From the NCBI RefSeq assembly GCF_026745355.1, contig NC_079209.1, positions 23,897,733-23,961,732 of the forward strand: DNA of 64,000 nt, given 5' to 3'. Made by a program: the position numbers and the translations under genes. Origin of the DNA: Beta vulgaris subsp. vulgaris. Its lineage: Eukaryota; Streptophyta; Magnoliopsida; Caryophyllales; Amaranthaceae. Positions 46,215 to 57,228 of the stretch are shown piece after piece (position 1 is the stretch's first letter; each line of letters starts with the position of its first letter). The notes beneath the pieces were generated by a model. The model was not told the DNA's origin. It saw nothing but the letters and a program-made list of their open reading frames with translations, and did not search any database.

Positions 46215-49200
46215 TCACCAGAAATCATTATCACTCGTTAGACCAAATAGAATAGCAAGCATTGCCAGAATAGTCTGCATTCGAAGAAAGAAAACACATT
46301 AACAATCATCACCAAGTACTTTCTTTCACTTTATCCATCTTTCCTTTTCTTAGGTGGTTTTTTTTTTTTTTTTTGAGTTAATAAAGGAAAAAAATAATAA
46401 TCACTATAAACAAGTATCCCTGACAATTAATTATGGTACAACTTATAAAACAAATATTCTTGAGAAGTGAACGGGAAAATTTGAGAACTTACAGCTACCA
46501 TGCATGCAACATATCCTGCTTTCTCTCTGTAATCTAATCTGCCACAAACTAGAATTAAGGCTCCAACATACCAAGGTATGCCCGCCAAGAAGAAACCAGC
46601 AATAAACCTTGAAATATAAAGGGAAGGTATTAGAGAGAGAAAATAATCCAAAGATAGTAGAACTGGAATTTAAGATTGCCCCACAATGTGGGCATAACTT
46701 CAAGAAATGCATCATGAAAAGAGACGTTTTAGTTTTGCAAAATTAAACTATTGTGATAGCAGGAATTAAAGTCAGCATGACTAAATACAAAAAATGTTGT
46801 CTCTAATGTTTATATACATGGTCCAGTAATTCCACCCTCCCCCAGCAAATTGTCAGTTTATTAAGTGACAAACAACCATTCCTTAACGTGGATAAAAGGT
46901 CTCGAGAGCAGAGAAATAGACTAGGGCTTGTTCATACATATCTTTATGGATTGTTTAAGATTGTTCTCTAGATGGAAACAAGTAATCTATTATCTTGTTA
47001 ATGATCTAGAAAGATTTGCAGTCATGAAAATGGCTAAACGTACACTGGAGGACGAAAATCATGCCAAGGAAGTTACGGGAAGAGGCTGTATATATAGCAC
47101 GTATATTTTAAATAGGTAGCTTGCACTTGCAAAGGCTATACGAGGAAAGCCTCCAAATGAAACATAGAGCAGGAGAAAACAAATAGCCAAACACTAAAAG
47201 TTTTTGCTTTAGCTTGTTATGCGACATTCCAGCACAAAGAAGCAAGCCAAATGCAAAAGCTGAACTCTTCCTAGGCTATTATTCCAGTTCTACATGCTTC
47301 AAGATCTACAATTTGAGCATGGAGAAGATCACTGTAAGCAGAGATCTGGAGATCAATACAAGTGTGTTGTGGCATTAGAAAGGGTAGAGAGGACCCAAGT
47401 TCATCTCAGCCTTATCATTGTGTGAACATCAATAATTCGATCCTGGCAACTTGCTATCATCCTCTGTGCAATCTACATCGCCAACTTTTATATCCTAAAG
47501 TTGTCCCCTTGAATAAAGACCTATCGTGGAGATATATAAGGAGCGTTCTATCATTCAATTAAATGTACAAATGTACAGCGTCATGTTTCAACTGTATAGC
47601 CATAGAAAATTAGAAATAGATGATCAAGAAGAACAAGACATGGGAGCTGGTTGATAGGCATGAGCCCAATGACCGAACAATAATTATTGCATAATGGATC
47701 TATAAATTCACGTTGAACGCAGAATTCCCTTGCAGAAAAAATAAAATAAAAAGGTCAATTAGTCATCAAAGGCTACTCCCAACAACCTGGAATAGCTTAA
47801 CCTTCACTTAAGTAGCTAGACATGATCACATGACCATAATATCAGATTAACAGTAAAATAAAAGATGCCAATGAGTACCACCAGTGCAATTTTGATCCAC
47901 ATTAAATCAAATTCTTATCATGTTTGGGATTGCTAATGACAAAATTTTTGGATCAGAGGAAGTAACACATAGATTAGGTCTCACAACATTAGGCCTTTAC
48001 ATTGCTGTAGACTAGATACCATCCTATAAAGAAAAAATGAGACAGCAACTTTGATCAGCATCCAGTAGCAAAAAGTCACAAAGCACCACAAAATGCATAC
48101 ACTTGTCAGGTATTATAATGCTTAATGTAATACTAAATTAGGCAACACTGCAACCCTCGATCCAATAGCATAGCTAGATCCTTAGTCAACGAGTTAAATT
48201 ATTGAACCAATAGGCTTTCAAAACAACACGCTAGCTACAATTACAAATAAAAGCAGCCCAAAAGTAAGAGAGTCAACTTACAAGACCCAGCCAATCCCTA
48301 TTCCACAGCAAAGAGTACTTGGCTCCCTCAAAGGTCTCCCTTCGGCGATAGCATAACCTTACAATGAAAAGACATTGGTAAATAAGTGAACAATCCAAAT
48401 AAGGGTGCGTTCTGTTCAACTTAAAAAATTAAGTTTCAGGTCCAATAAATTCAGATAAGTTCAGATAAGTTGCAATAAGGTCTAATAAGGGCAATAAGTT
48501 TCAATAAGGTCTAATAAGGTCCAATAACTTCCAATCAGGTGCAATAAATTCCAATCAGGTGCAATAAGTTCCAATCAGGTTTAATAAGGTCTAATAAATT
48601 CCAATCAGGTCTAATAAGGTCCAATAAGGTCCAAATAGTCAATGTTTAATAAACATTTGTATTATTGTCCATTATTTTGTTATTCATAATTTCATATCAC
48701 TATTAGCGGATTATGTTATTATTAGAATTTTAATTAAAGTACCACAATGATTATATAGTATTATACTTGTATTAGTGTCTATTATTTTATTATTTATTTG
48801 TATTATGCCTATTATTTTATTATTTATTTATATTATTTATTTATATTATTTCTATTATTTTATTATTCATATTACTATTAGCTGATTATGTTATTATTAG
48901 AATTTTTTATTAAAGTACCACAATGTATATTATTATACTTGTATTATTGTTTATTATTTGATTATTCATATTGCTATGAAATAATATTATAATCATGGTC
49001 AAATAATTAAGGTTAACAATAATAATAATGATTATAATTACAATATTTTGCAATAATAATTATAATTACATTATTTTGTTATTTATTTGTATTATGTCTA
49101 TTATTTTATTATTTATTTGTATTATGTCTATTATTTTATTATTTATTTGTATTATGTCTATTATTTTATTATTTATTTGTATTATGTCTATTATTTTATT

Positions 49201-52200
49201 ATTCATATTAAATTTTTTGCTTTTCTACTAGTGTTTTATAAAATCAAAACAAGACTATTAGATATATTAGTGGTGAAAGTTATATATAGGCAAATATATA
49301 AATAGTAAATTTTTTTGTTAAATTAATTATCATGAGAGATAATTAATAATCATTATTTTTTAAAGGACGAATTATAATAATTATTACTCCATAAAAAAAT
49401 TTGAGGGTAGTATTTACGTTAGTGGTAATATTTATGTTATTAATGATCAATTTTTTTGTCTAATAAGGTCAAATAAGTTTCAATCAGGTCCAATAAGGTC
49501 TAATAAGTTTCAATCAGGTCCAATAAGGTCTAATAAGTTTCAATCAGGGCCAATAAGGTCTAATAAGTTTCAATAAGGTCAATAAGGTCCAATAAGGTCC
49601 AATAAGTTCCAATCAGGTTCAATCAGGTCCAATAAGTTGAATCAGGTCCAATCAGGTTTAATAAGTTCCAATAAGTTCAGTTCAGGTTCAATAAGTTCAG
49701 TTCAGATAATGTCCAATAAGTTCAGGGCCAATAAGTTGAATAGAACGCACCCTAAAACTATGAAATCCAATCCGAAAAATAAATGCACAAAAACAGTCCC
49801 ATAAACAGCTTCAAAAGACAATCTCTGAGGGTGTTGATTGCTTGAGCATATTGTGATCATCATGGTCCGCCAAAGGACCAACTTAAACGAGAGAAGAGCA
49901 TTATTAACCATATCAAGGTTCAAATACCCAATTCTGAAGATTTTGCTGGCAACTTAAAGTTGTTGTACTGTGCCAAACTCCCAACTCCCATATGTCCAGC
50001 ATCAATTTCGTTAATGATCTATAACTTGCTATTTTGATTCTTTAACACTCAAAAGTTAAACCTCTATTTTTCAAAAGTTCTTTCTAAATAAAAAGCCAAT
50101 TACCAAAGAAAGTATGAGCCAGGACACTAATATTTAGACCATCACCTTAAGTGTCATATGTAATTTTTGAAAGATAAAGAAATTCTTCATTAATGTGAGA
50201 AAAAAGAAAGCAAGAAGAGAGCAAGGAGTCCTCTTAAAACACTAATTGGAAAAAGACATAGTATGTAGCATAGAAAAGCATCATTGAGAAGTAAGAAACA
50301 CAATTCTCTCAAACGAAGACTTCCAACTCGAAAACCTGTCTCAAAAATAGTCATTTCTTTCTATCCACGATACTCGAGATCACATACTAGCCCATAGAAT
50401 AGTGGTTCCTCCTCCTCCCATACATATTACTATTGACATGGATTGTAAGATCTTCTTAGATCAACCCAACAACTTCCATAGTAGCAACATTAAAACTCTA
50501 AATTTGCAAAAACATATGATTGTTATAATAGCATGTGTTGAAATACCAATGATTATTAAAAATAGTCATTACTAATCATTATATGGAAGTTCCAGTGAAA
50601 GTTATACAATCGGGATCTTTTTCGAAACAAAAATAAGTGCAAAATGCTAAAAAATCGGAATGAAAAGTGTCCTTAGTCTAACGGATAGGATGGTATAGGT
50701 TCAATTCCTATTGGACGCAATTAATTTCCATAATTTTTTTGATTTCCTCCGTCTATTACCACTTGCAATGTTTCCTCTTTTTGGCAATATATTGTCTCTT
50801 TCTCTCTCCTATCATATGGAGTTCTTTTTTTTTTTTTTTTTTTATCTCTGTAACTCTCTTCCCTCTTAAATTTTTGTGCACATTTCAACATTGCGAGAAT
50901 TAAAAAATGAAGGAAGTATCAAAGGAAAAAGGAATGTTGTAATTATCGTAAGATTTTTGGGGGAGAGATGAGATATGATTGGAGATAAAATCTGGGTGAA
51001 AAATTATTTTGCAGTGTGCATCTCCATTTCTGTCTGCACAAGTAATATATACAGGTACACCTAACTTACAATTTACAGATTCCTCGATTATGATGGTGAG
51101 CTGTGAAGCTCGGACTCGGCCAGCCACCCTGCTGTATCGGTTTCGACACGACATGACACCGGTGCCGACACGGAATCCAAACTGGACGCGGGGAGGAGAA
51201 AGTGGACGTGGCATCGATTACCTGTAAACCCTAGATCTGAAAATTGACCTAGAAATACACGATTTTATTTCTTGAGATATTGGGGCTTTTACTCGGGAGG
51301 GTGAGTCGTTTACAATGGTCTAACTTTCGTCATCTTACCGGCCACTTCGCCGGCGACGGTAGAGGAGAGAGATATGGAGGTTACTGGGTGCTGTTGTTCT
51401 AGAAACCCAGATGGTAAAGATCTCTTCTTTGTTTTATCTAATAATTTAATGTGAGGTGGGAAACCAGAAGGGGGGAGTTGAAAAAATCACGTGAACCAAA
51501 AAGTGAAAAAGTAAAGCAATAAAACAGCCTATTAAATTCAAGAAGTAGTACAGCAGACAGCTGTACTACATTACATTTACACCTTTTTGTTTTTTTAGGA
51601 AACATTACATTTACTGATTTACACCTCTTTCTCTTCTCTCTCTCAAAAAATAGTAAACCTTTAGCTTCTTTTTCTCTTTTACTTTTTTTTTTTTTTTACA
51701 ATTATACTAGAGCTTTTGAAGTTAAATCTAGAAAATAAGATTTCCTAATACTTAACTGCCGTGTCCCCGAGTCCATATCCACAATTTGGACTCTTCAAAA
51801 ACGAGTCCACGAATCCTTAAAATTAGAATTTGAAGTGTCCGACACTTGGACCCGTACCCGAGTCCGACCCCCGTACCCGAGTCCGAGCATCCTAGATGGT
51901 GAGACTCAATAATATCTGATAAGAAAATCTTCCTCATCCTGATCACTATCATGAAGGCCATAAAGACAGGTTCAATCATTAAGACATGTGAAAAATCATG
52001 CAACTATTCTAGAATTCTAGCACTATCATCTTCTACACTCACATAAAACCCAAGAACCATCATTAAATGAAGCATACAAGGGGTATAATCCAATAACTAC
52101 TTTACCACAATGCCTCTAAGAGACCACGGCCAGATCACCGTTAGGTAAGAATCTGTAATGAAGAATAAACATGGGTACTACCGTCAGATTTTGATGTAAC

Positions 52201-55200
52201 AAGATAGACATATGGATCCTAGAAGGAACTATACGAGATCTAAATGGATGGTGCTTTTGGAGCCAGACTTAAGGACGTATTCAGTCAACAGTCATCGATC
52301 CACCACCAATTGACCTTATCTCCAATAGGTTTTTCAAGAGATAGGAGATGGGAGAACTTAACTACACTTTCAGAGGACAAATTTCTTGTACATCCATACA
52401 TTTGTTTCCATTAGAACTTTTAAGTTCTTTAAGAAAGAAGCTGGCAGAAGTGCAAATTATTGTCTCTTGAAAAAAACAAAATAGTATTATAAACCTCATT
52501 TATAGCAGCTATCCAAACTTCCATATATTGCGGACAGCAAAAAAGCTCGCCATTGTCACGTTAGAATCATCCAATTACACAAAAAGCTACAACCTCAAGA
52601 TAAAAGAACTCCAAGCATAAGAGTGCGTTCTCTTCACATTATTTTTCTTTAACTTATGTGATCTGAACTTATTGAAATTTAAGTACACTTATTAAAATTT
52701 ACTAAAGCTTATTTTATAAGGTGTTAGAACTGAGTCGAACTTATCTACACTTATTGATATTATTAGAGCTTATTGGAATTTACTAGATCCTGTTTGAAAT
52801 GGAACTTATCGAAAACTAGCTGGAAAATATCAAGATAAATCTGAATTTATTAGGCCTGTTTTTTAAAAGGTGAAAAGAACGCATCCATAGAAGTCCTAAA
52901 AGAACATTTCACAACCTAAGTAATAGCACACACACCCTTAGGAGGACACAACCATGGAAATTGGGCATCTGGGGGTTAAGGATAAAGATAGAACCCAATA
53001 AGATGTTCCGTTCTTTTATGCTTTAGCACTTAAAGAAAAAAAAAAGAGTACATCAAAACTAGCGAAGCACAGTACCACAGTCCACAAGTTCTGAGATTCA
53101 ACGGTGCAGCGAACTCCTGTTGTTCAGGCCATTGCGAAATGAGGCTTGTGTACATGTAAGGAGCGGAAACAGACTTCTAAGAGAGAGAATGGACACTCTT
53201 TCCTACTGGAGACAAGAGTGCGAGCCTGGTGTCAATGGGGGCTCAGGAGTACTAAGTGGGCAGGCACAAATGGGGCTAAGTCGGCAAAGGAAAACTTTGA
53301 TATTTTGAAAGCTTTCAAATAAGAGGCGACATAATTTTAAGGTTCATTGCGTGCAAAACATCAAGCAGTAAAGCAAAGACAATGATTTGATTGAGGTTCT
53401 AGTTCCATTAATCATCACTGGCAAAAGAGGCTTTAATGAAAAATAAGTAGTATTTCTTCAGTGTTTCACTAGAACAAAAGAAACTTCAAGGGTGTGTGGG
53501 CTTGCTATTTATTAGTTTTCAACATCATATTGTAGTTGCTCATTGTATGGAAGAAGTCATTCATTGCAGTTTTCTCCCTTCATCTCCTAATAAGTATGAA
53601 CTTCAACATCATATTTACATCAAGTGATCAACAAAACTCTAAAAACACAAGGACCCCCTTCATAAAATCATATTCGTCAATCTTCATATACATAGTCACT
53701 ATAAAGTTTGAAGGAAAAAAATAAAACAAAAAATGATCTCCTAAGTCAACTCCATTTAACTACTTCCTGACCAATACAGCTAGTCAACCATCTGGTAGCT
53801 AAATCTCTTGCATATTACGGATTCTATCCAATCATACCTTCATGATGAAACCCCAAGTGTAATATCTACAGGGAGATATTCTTCTTCCGCTCACGTGATT
53901 AAAATATAAAAACTACATAACTCCAAGTACATGGCTTCTTCAGTCTCTAAACCCCATACTTAAAAAACACCAAACCAAACAAAGAAAGTAAATAGAAAAA
54001 TGGCAAGGGCAAGTGGAGAAAGGATCATCAGTGGAGAGACTGCACAACCCAGAAAGCTTTCCTTGTCACCATAAAGGCTATAGCTTAGAATATATAGGCT
54101 GAAAGAAAGTGATCAGCTATCTAATAAGAGTAGAAATGGTGGAGCCACGGAGGAGAAGCTGACATGTCTGATGGGGGCCTCTATCTAGGAGAACTTTCTT
54201 AGCTCAGAACAGAGTACAATAGTCTTTACTCTCTAGACAGAAATCTCTATGCCCTTAAAGCGAATATGACATATTCAGCAAAGACCAGGAGACAGTCACA
54301 TATTGAGAACATTTTACAATGTCAAATTATGTTCCACTAACTATTAGTCACTCGCAAGTATCTCTATTATATAAAGGAAGAGGGGAGGACTCGTATCTAC
54401 CCTTAATTAGAAATATACCTTCAAATATAAAAAAACGATCAAACTCATCTTTACCAATTTAAAAAACAATCAAACAAGGCCAAATTACACTGTGATTCTA
54501 CCGAATTTCAAGGCAGTTTCTCAACTCATTAACTTCCTTTCTTTTAGTTAACAAGAAGGATTTGGATAGATGTAATTACGCAATTTAACTTTCTATTGTG
54601 CATATAAGACTAGTTCACTGCATATGGTAACAACAAACTTCCCAGGATATATGACGTCAATTAAAGTGTGGTAAACACAAATTCTTCTCAAGTTTACTAA
54701 CCACAAACTGATCTAAGCTCCCCAAGTGCCAATATCAATGCAGAAAAATCATATAACAAGAAGATAAAGGGTATAGAATTCCGAGGTAAAGAAATGGAGG
54801 CACCTAGTTTTGGTGCATGTTTAGTTCAACTCGTAGAAGAAATAATTGTTACCTTTATTGTGTGTTTGGTTCCACTGTCAAGAGTAATGTAATGTGTTAG
54901 CATAAGGTTGAGCACAAAAATATGGAAACTAGAAAATGTAATTTCCAATTTTTTGTAGATCTGAGGTATTGTTTTCACTTTCTTTGATGGTTTAGTTGGA
55001 AATTGAATGTGTGAATTTCAATTGTTAAAATCTTAATTGCTAGTTAATACATTATTAGTGAATCAATTGTTAGTTTATTGCAGATGTAGGAATGTTTATG
55101 TTAGTGAATGGAGCATTAGTGAATGAATTATTAGTGAATTGTTAGTTTATTGACAATGTGGGAATGATATGTTAGTAAATTGTTAGTTAATGAATTATTA

Positions 55201-56313
55201 GTGAATGGATTGTTAGTTTATTCAATTTATGGGAATGATATGTTAGTTAACGAATTGATAGTGAATAGATTGCTAGTTTATTGTATTAGGGGGAATGAAT
55301 TTTGTGATTGTTTTTTTTTTTAAATGTATGAGTAATTGAAGATGAATTATGTGATGATTTTTACTTTGAGATTGAATTGGTGATTGATTTTGTTGTTTCG
55401 CGATCTTGATTGTTTTTGTTGAAATTATTATTTGATTGGAAAATTCACAAGAGAGAGCTCAACTATTACCCATTTTCTTTTATATGTCCCAACCATAGAT
55501 TATTCCCTACAGGTCCCAAGTTTACTTTCTTGTGATTTTCATACGTCCTGATTACTTAGTTAGAAGGTAAGATTTTTAAATGTTTACCGTCTTTGAATAC
55601 TTTCAGGGAGTGACAAAAACCTATAAAATGGGGCCAACATTTTAAAATCATACCTTTTAAACCATTTATAAGTAATTCGGGATTTATAAAAATCACAAGA
55701 TGGTAAACTTAGGACCAATTAATAGTTGGGACCTATAAAAGAAAATGGGTAATAGTTGGACCCGCACTTGTGAATTTCTCCTATTTGATTTGATTGTTGA
55801 GTATGTGAATTTGAAATATTTTGTTTATGAAGAATGATATGATATGCTTGCTGAATTATGAATGTTTTAAATCGTATTGTATGATGTGAAGAATTAAAAT
55901 ATAGTGAATGTTTTCATTACTGTTGATTTGCGATGATGAATTGGGTGATGATTATTCGTATTGTAAAATTACCCTACCCTTCTTTGAAAATCCTGGATCC
56001 GCCCCGGATGTTGTTCACATATTATCTATCTAAAATAGTGAAAGGATAGGAAAATGGAGGAAAAGAAAATACCAGGAACGGTGTGATAACCATGAGCATA
56101 GTAATTAGAAGCGACGGTAGCGCCAGGTGGAGGAGCAGGTTGAGGGAAACCGACAACTGGTTGAGTCGGTGGCCGGGTGTAATATGCAACACCTTGAAAA
56201 GTACCGTATTCATATGGTTGTTGTTGTTGTTGTTGACCAAACGAGGCCGTAGGATACGGAGGGGCGCTGGCACCGGAAGTGCTGGTCGTTCCGTTTCTTT
56301 CTTTCTCAGTCAT
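46215..56313 (-). CDS. '60S ribosomal protein L18a-like' small membrane protein
   Basis: Exons in transcript order: 56313-56073, 48357-48282, 46607-46493, 46274-46215. They sum to 492 bases, 163 residues plus stop, GT-AG, frame closed. The N-terminal half is Gln/Pro/Tyr-rich (QQQQQQPYEYGTFQG, then FPQPAPPPG). It is followed by GYAIAEGRPLREPSTLCCG, a hydrophobic segment at ~100-127 (GWVLFIAGFFLAGIPWYVG), a charged loop (RLDYREKAGY) and a second helix at ~137-156, ending NDFW. Despite the family name there is no ribosomal L18ae domain. It is a predicted two-helix membrane protein of unknown function. An in-frame upstream ATG at 56337 would add 8 residues; I chose 56313 because relatives start close to this point. 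Introns are 7,715, 1,674 and 218 bases; the first is filled with transposons. Confidence 0.92.
48403..49752. mobile_element. PIF/Harbinger-type element with internal repeat arrays
   Basis: Inverted ends GGGTGCGTTCTGTTCAACTT and the inverse of GGGTGCGTTCTATTCAACTT, flanked by TAA (48400-48402, 49753-49755). The subterminal regions 48433-48650 and 49458-49740 are arrays of AATAAGGTCC/AATCAGGTCC units. The AT-rich core contains four tandem copies of a 30-base unit (49079-49203). No transposase. It lies in intron 1 of the L18a-like gene, 45 bases upstream (in transcript sense) of the exon 2 acceptor. Confidence 0.85.
49079..49203. repeat. 30-base minisatellite, four copies
   Basis: TATTTATTTGTATTATGTCT followed by ATTATTTTAT repeats four times nearly perfectly. 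Degenerate copies occur at about 48750-48860. The open frame across it is a by-product of the 30-base period. Confidence 0.85.
50667..50719 (+). pseudogene. Plastid-derived trnR-UCU remnant lacking the anticodon arm
   Basis: The 53 bases contain a recognisable acceptor stem, D arm (GTCTAACGGATAGGA), T arm (GGTATAGGTTCAATTCC) and 3' acceptor strand (TTGGACGC). They correspond to plastid tRNA-Arg(UCU) with the 19 or so bases of the anticodon stem-loop missing and a few substitutions. This is nuclear plastid DNA inside intron 1 of the L18a-like gene. It cannot decode. The extent of flanking plastid sequence is not established. Confidence 0.7.
50740..50915. mobile_element. Stowaway-like MITE remnant
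   Basis: The ends TTTCCTCCGTCTATTA and the inverse of TACTTCCTTCATTTTTTAA are degenerate Tc1/mariner Stowaway termini with a long T tract inside. The TA duplication is not clear on the left. Confidence 0.45.
51101..51894. mobile_element. Pack-MULE candidate carrying a gene 5' end
   Basis: A perfect 9-bp target duplication GATGGTGAG lies at 51092-51100 and 51895-51903. The ends CTGTGAAGCTCGGACTCGG and the inverse of TAGGATGCTCGGACTCGG share a 12-base core. The interior holds AAACCCTAG near 51226 and, at 51374-51413, a possible first coding exon (MEVTGCCCSRNPD) ending at a GTAAAG donor. That combination (MULE duplication, terminal repeats, host promoter-like and exon-like sequence, no transposase) fits a Pack-MULE. 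It lies in intron 1 of the L18a-like gene, fragment in opposite orientation. Confidence 0.55.
51374..51413 (+). pseudogene. Possible captured first exon (unrecognised gene)
   Basis: Starts with an ATG after a purine-rich GAGGAGAGAGAT leader and reads MEVTGCCCSRNPD, then a GTAAAG donor. No following exon was found within the Pack-MULE candidate. The family is not recognised. Confidence 0.35.
52621..52886. mobile_element. Harbinger-type MITE, relative of 48403-49752
   Basis: The ends GAGTGCGTTCTCTTCAC and the inverse of GGATGCGTTCTTTTCAC match the TIR type of the larger element in the same intron. TAA precedes it at 52618-52620, but the right duplication is lost. The interior has AACTTATTGAAATTTA-type repeats. 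Confidence 0.6.
52887..54360. other. Intron sequence, no feature recognised
   Basis: Part of intron 1 of the L18a-like gene. The more GC-balanced patch 53090-53310 carries short open frames, but I see no splice-bounded exon or known family there. Confidence 0.35.
54361..54613 (+). mobile_element. Mini-Helitron
   Basis: Begins TCTCTATTATATAAAGG after host A (54360) and ends GTGCATATAAGACTAG before host T (54614). Its two ends closely resemble those of the Helitron at 56487-57228. 253 bases, no coding sequence, terminal hairpin eroded. Confidence 0.7.
55065..55300. repeat. ~70-base tandem repeat, about 3.5 copies
   Basis: Units start with ATTGTTAGTTTATTG and contain GGGAATGATATGTTAGT and GAATTATTAGTGAATGG. 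Unit length varies from about 60 to 73 bases. Lies in intron 1 of the L18a-like gene. Confidence 0.7.
55438..55781. mobile_element. Mutator-type hairpin MITE
   Basis: A perfect 9-bp duplication TATTTGATT (55429-55437, 55782-55790) flanks ends GGAAAATTCACAAG and the inverse of GGAGAAATTCACAAG. These extend as inverse copies (CAACTATTACCCATTTTC and so on) for about 100 bases. No coding sequence. Confidence 0.85.
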
Positions 56314-56486
56314 TTTTTTCAGGATTCGTTGCCGCAAAAAAAGACCTTTTCGTTTTTATTTTTGTGGGTTTTATTTGTTGATGTGGTTTTGATGATGATG
56401 ATTGATGATGATGAGTTGTTTTGAGTTTGACACGGTTTTTAGCGTGGCGTTACCAGGGTCTAACGGTCTGTTTAGCTATAAGCCTA
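56314..56486 (-). promoter_or_regulatory. Promoter and 5' UTR of the L18a-like gene
   Basis: Only about 170 bases lie between the start codon and the Helitron terminus at 56487, so the Helitron 3' end lies in the proximal promoter. The sequence is rich in ATCATCATCAAA-like repeats on the minus strand. No clear TATA box. Confidence 0.4.
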
Positions 56487-57228
56487 CTAGCCTTCATATG
56501 CACGCGATGCGTGTGTTCATTTCAAAATTTGTTATTCTATTAGATACTCCATTCGTACTTTATTTATGATTAAACTTAAATGTGAAAAATTCAACACTTA
56601 GATGAATTTAGATACTTCTTCTGTTTTTTATTAGATGTTACACTTTTCAAATCACGGACTCCTAAGTAATTTTTGGAGAGGAGAGAGATAGAGAGAATGA
56701 AAAACAAAAGGGTCCCATGTGAACATGTGATAGGAGAGAGATAGAGAGAAGTTATTACCCAAAATAAAAGTGTAACATCTAATTTAAAACTTCCTAAAAT
56801 GGAAAGTGTAACATCTAAAAAAAAATGGACGAAGTATATTAATTCGCTAATGTAAAAAAATAAAAAGATTGTGAGTGATTGTTAACATTAATTTTTTGTG
56901 AATGAATATTGAACAGAAAGAACAAAAATAATGAGTTGGTTTAACTGAATTAAAGAGTATCAAAGGTAGTGAATGTTCAGACTTTTTATGTGCACGTTAT
57001 GTATGCATCTTTTTTTATAAGGTATAAATATTTTGTCCATTTGATTTTTGATTGAAGTATTTGATGCATATACCATTTTAAAGTTGTTTTAAATGGCAAG
57101 TTGAAATGAAAATTTTTAAATGATTTGCTTTTGTAATTTTTTTCATTCCATTAATTAGATCATTAAGGGTATTTTAGTCACTTCAAAAGAGGACACCACA
57201 CCTCCTCCCTTGGCTTATATAATAGAGA
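56487..57228 (-). mobile_element. Non-autonomous Helitron
   Basis: In minus-strand sense it begins TCTCTATTATATAAGCC after host A and ends with a hairpin (ACACGCATCGCGTGC), ten bases, then CTAG (56487-56490) before host T. 742 bases including a nested Stowaway MITE (56615-56834). No Rep or helicase. Confidence 0.8.
56615..56834. mobile_element. Stowaway MITE nested in the Helitron
   Basis: TA duplications at 56613-56614 and 56835-56836. The ends read CTTCTTCTGTTTTTTATTAG and the inverse of CTTCGTCCATTTTTTTTTAG, continuing with GATGTTACACTTT, the usual Tc1/mariner Stowaway layout. Confidence 0.8.

Noticed and set aside
49028..49305. Open frames with a repeated 10-residue peptide (LLFICIMSII type)
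   Set aside because: A by-product of a 30-base AT-rich minisatellite inside a Harbinger element. Two frames are open at once and there is no start context or homology.
48433..49740. CRISPR-like array of short repeats
   Set aside because: Units are 10-11 bases, degenerate and without unique spacers, inside a plant transposon.
50900..51214. Minus-strand 104-residue frame (MPRPLSPPRVQFGF...)
   Set aside because: It overlaps the terminal repeat of the Pack-MULE candidate and has no recognisable domain or splice context.
52887..53340. Possible exon around 53120-53308
   Set aside because: The frame is open for 62 codons, but no acceptor/donor pair and no known family; likely chance in a GC-balanced patch.
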